Of a stretch of 58,333 nt of DNA, positions 57,846-58,333 are shown in pieces. Below the pieces are notes generated by a model. That model was given only the letters and a program-made list of their open reading frames with translations. It did not search any database and had not been told where the DNA came from. The translations under genes and the position numbers were made by a program. The DNA is from Clostridia bacterium (GTDB lineage Bacteria > Bacillota > Clostridia > Oscillospirales > CAG-272): assembly GCA_017453365.1 (NCBI GenBank), contig JAFTKH010000002.1:1-58333 (forward strand), given 5' to 3'. Within the stretch, counting starts at the first letter, position 1; the number at the start of each line of letters is the position of its first letter.

Positions 57846-58333
57846 TCACTTGCTTTTCGACGCTTTCTTCTCATTCAGGCGAAGAACGAAACATCCGGCA
57901 AGCATAATCAACGCAAAAACAACGAGGTAATAGAGGTTTTTGATACCGTGGCTTCTGATGCTTGCATAAACGATGATACCCACACCGATAATGGAAAGCA
58001 TAGGAAGCACAAAGCGCTTGAAGGGTCGAACATCCTTTTCCCTTATCATCATAATAATGAGAATCGGAATGTACATGGGATAAATGGTAATGATCGGAAG
58101 CTCGGAGGAATCAAATCCGTAACCGCCGAAAATCCCGGTGGTTGAGAAGATGAAGTAGACAAACCAAAACGAGCAGATCAGCAGGGCAAAGGATGCCGAA
58201 TTGTGAGGCATTTCGGTCTTTTTATCTATCTGTGAGAAAACCTCGGGAGAGAATCCCTCGCCTCTCACGGAAAGAGAATAAATACCGCGGCAACAACCAA
58301 GCATAAGACCGTTAAGCGTTCCGAGACAGGAGA
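57846..58333 (-). CDS. APC-family amino acid permease, C-terminal part (truncated by window end)
   Basis: The reading frame is open to the window edge; the visible 162 residues are the C-terminal third. It includes SCLGTLNGLMLGCCRGIYSLSVRGEGFSPEVFSQIDKKTEMPHNSASFALL, characteristic of APC permeases around helix 8-9, followed by four hydrophobic segments and a basic tail (LNEKKASKSK). It probably imports an amino acid. Substrate unknown because the N-terminal part is outside the window. Confidence 0.8.
   Translation of the reverse strand, partial: SCLGTLNGLMLGCCRGIYSLSVRGEGFSPEVFSQIDKKTEMPHNSASFALLICSFWFVYFIFSTTGIFGGYGFDSSELPIITIYPMYIPILIIMMIREKDVRPFKRFVLPMLSIIGVGIIVYASIRSHGIKNLYYLVVFALIMLAGCFVLRLNEKKASKSK

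Noticed and set aside
1-58333. CRISPR array
   Set aside because: No run of regularly spaced identical repeats of 24-40 bases was seen anywhere in the window.

Overview
The window looks like the chromosome of an anaerobic, low-GC-lineage Bacillota (class Clostridia, order not resolved). The evidence is the spore-coat trio cotJA-cotJB-cotJC, an NfnAB transhydrogenase, a Clostridia-type one-piece purL, split AICAR transformylase and PurO-like IMP cyclohydrolase, an archaeal-type AspRS, and the priA-def-fmt-yugP-rsmB-rlmN-rsgA block typical of Firmicutes. Most of the sequence is fairly GC-rich with tight gene packing. The two ends (about 1-3300 and 55450-57850) are clearly more AT-rich and look acquired.

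Left end (1-4660): a two-gene Thoeris-type defence cassette, a TIR gene (thsB) and a SIR2-SLOG gene (thsA). The genes face each other and share a 3-base 3' overlap. The pair is bracketed by a 31-bp exact inverted repeat that runs from a palindromic recombinase-type core through the ribosome binding site into both start codons. A tyrosine recombinase gene lies next to it, and a near-consensus promoter points into the cassette from the recombinase side. This reads as an invertible, phase-variable Thoeris system and is the most interesting object in the window. ThsA also has Asn where the family has its catalytic His. An IS3-family insertion sequence follows.

4.7-14.8 kb: a TetR regulator with matching operator-like palindromes divergent from a nine-gene operon (aminotransferase, pheA, aroB, aroC, aroE-aroK fusion, aroQ, aroA, tyrA, aroF). 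It encodes every step from PEP plus erythrose-4-phosphate to phenylalanine and tyrosine.

14.8-25.5 kb: a QueG-like reductase, plsY, a methyltransferase, tsaE-tsaB-rpiB, mecA, a preQ1-riboswitch-like leader in front of queT, nfnAB with a degenerate kinase-like gene, cotJABC and a DUF4416 gene.

25.5-41.3 kb: rplJL with its L10 leader, then the translation and replication block rsgA, rlmN, rsmB, yugP, fmt, def, priA, rpoZ, remA, yicC, nrdR, followed by a PAP2 phosphatase, a hemolysin-III protein, a RpiB/LacAB-like isomerase, aspS and a small unknown gene. gmk, coaBC and the stp/prkC pair, often found in this neighbourhood, are absent.

41.3-52.1 kb: a purine operon on the minus strand (purE, purF, purM, purN, purO, purH-C, purD, purL) controlled by a ZTP (pfl) riboswitch with a terminator. 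A GH39-like gene and a yitT gene follow.

54.4-58.3 kb: an intact tRNA-Arg(CCT), preceded by a duplicated 5' tRNA fragment. About 2 kb downstream is a 26-nt copy of the internal part of the same tRNA. Between them lies a Fic gene with twin operator palindromes, flanked by degenerate direct repeats of about 155 bp: a small islet at a tRNA attachment site. The window ends inside an APC-family permease gene.
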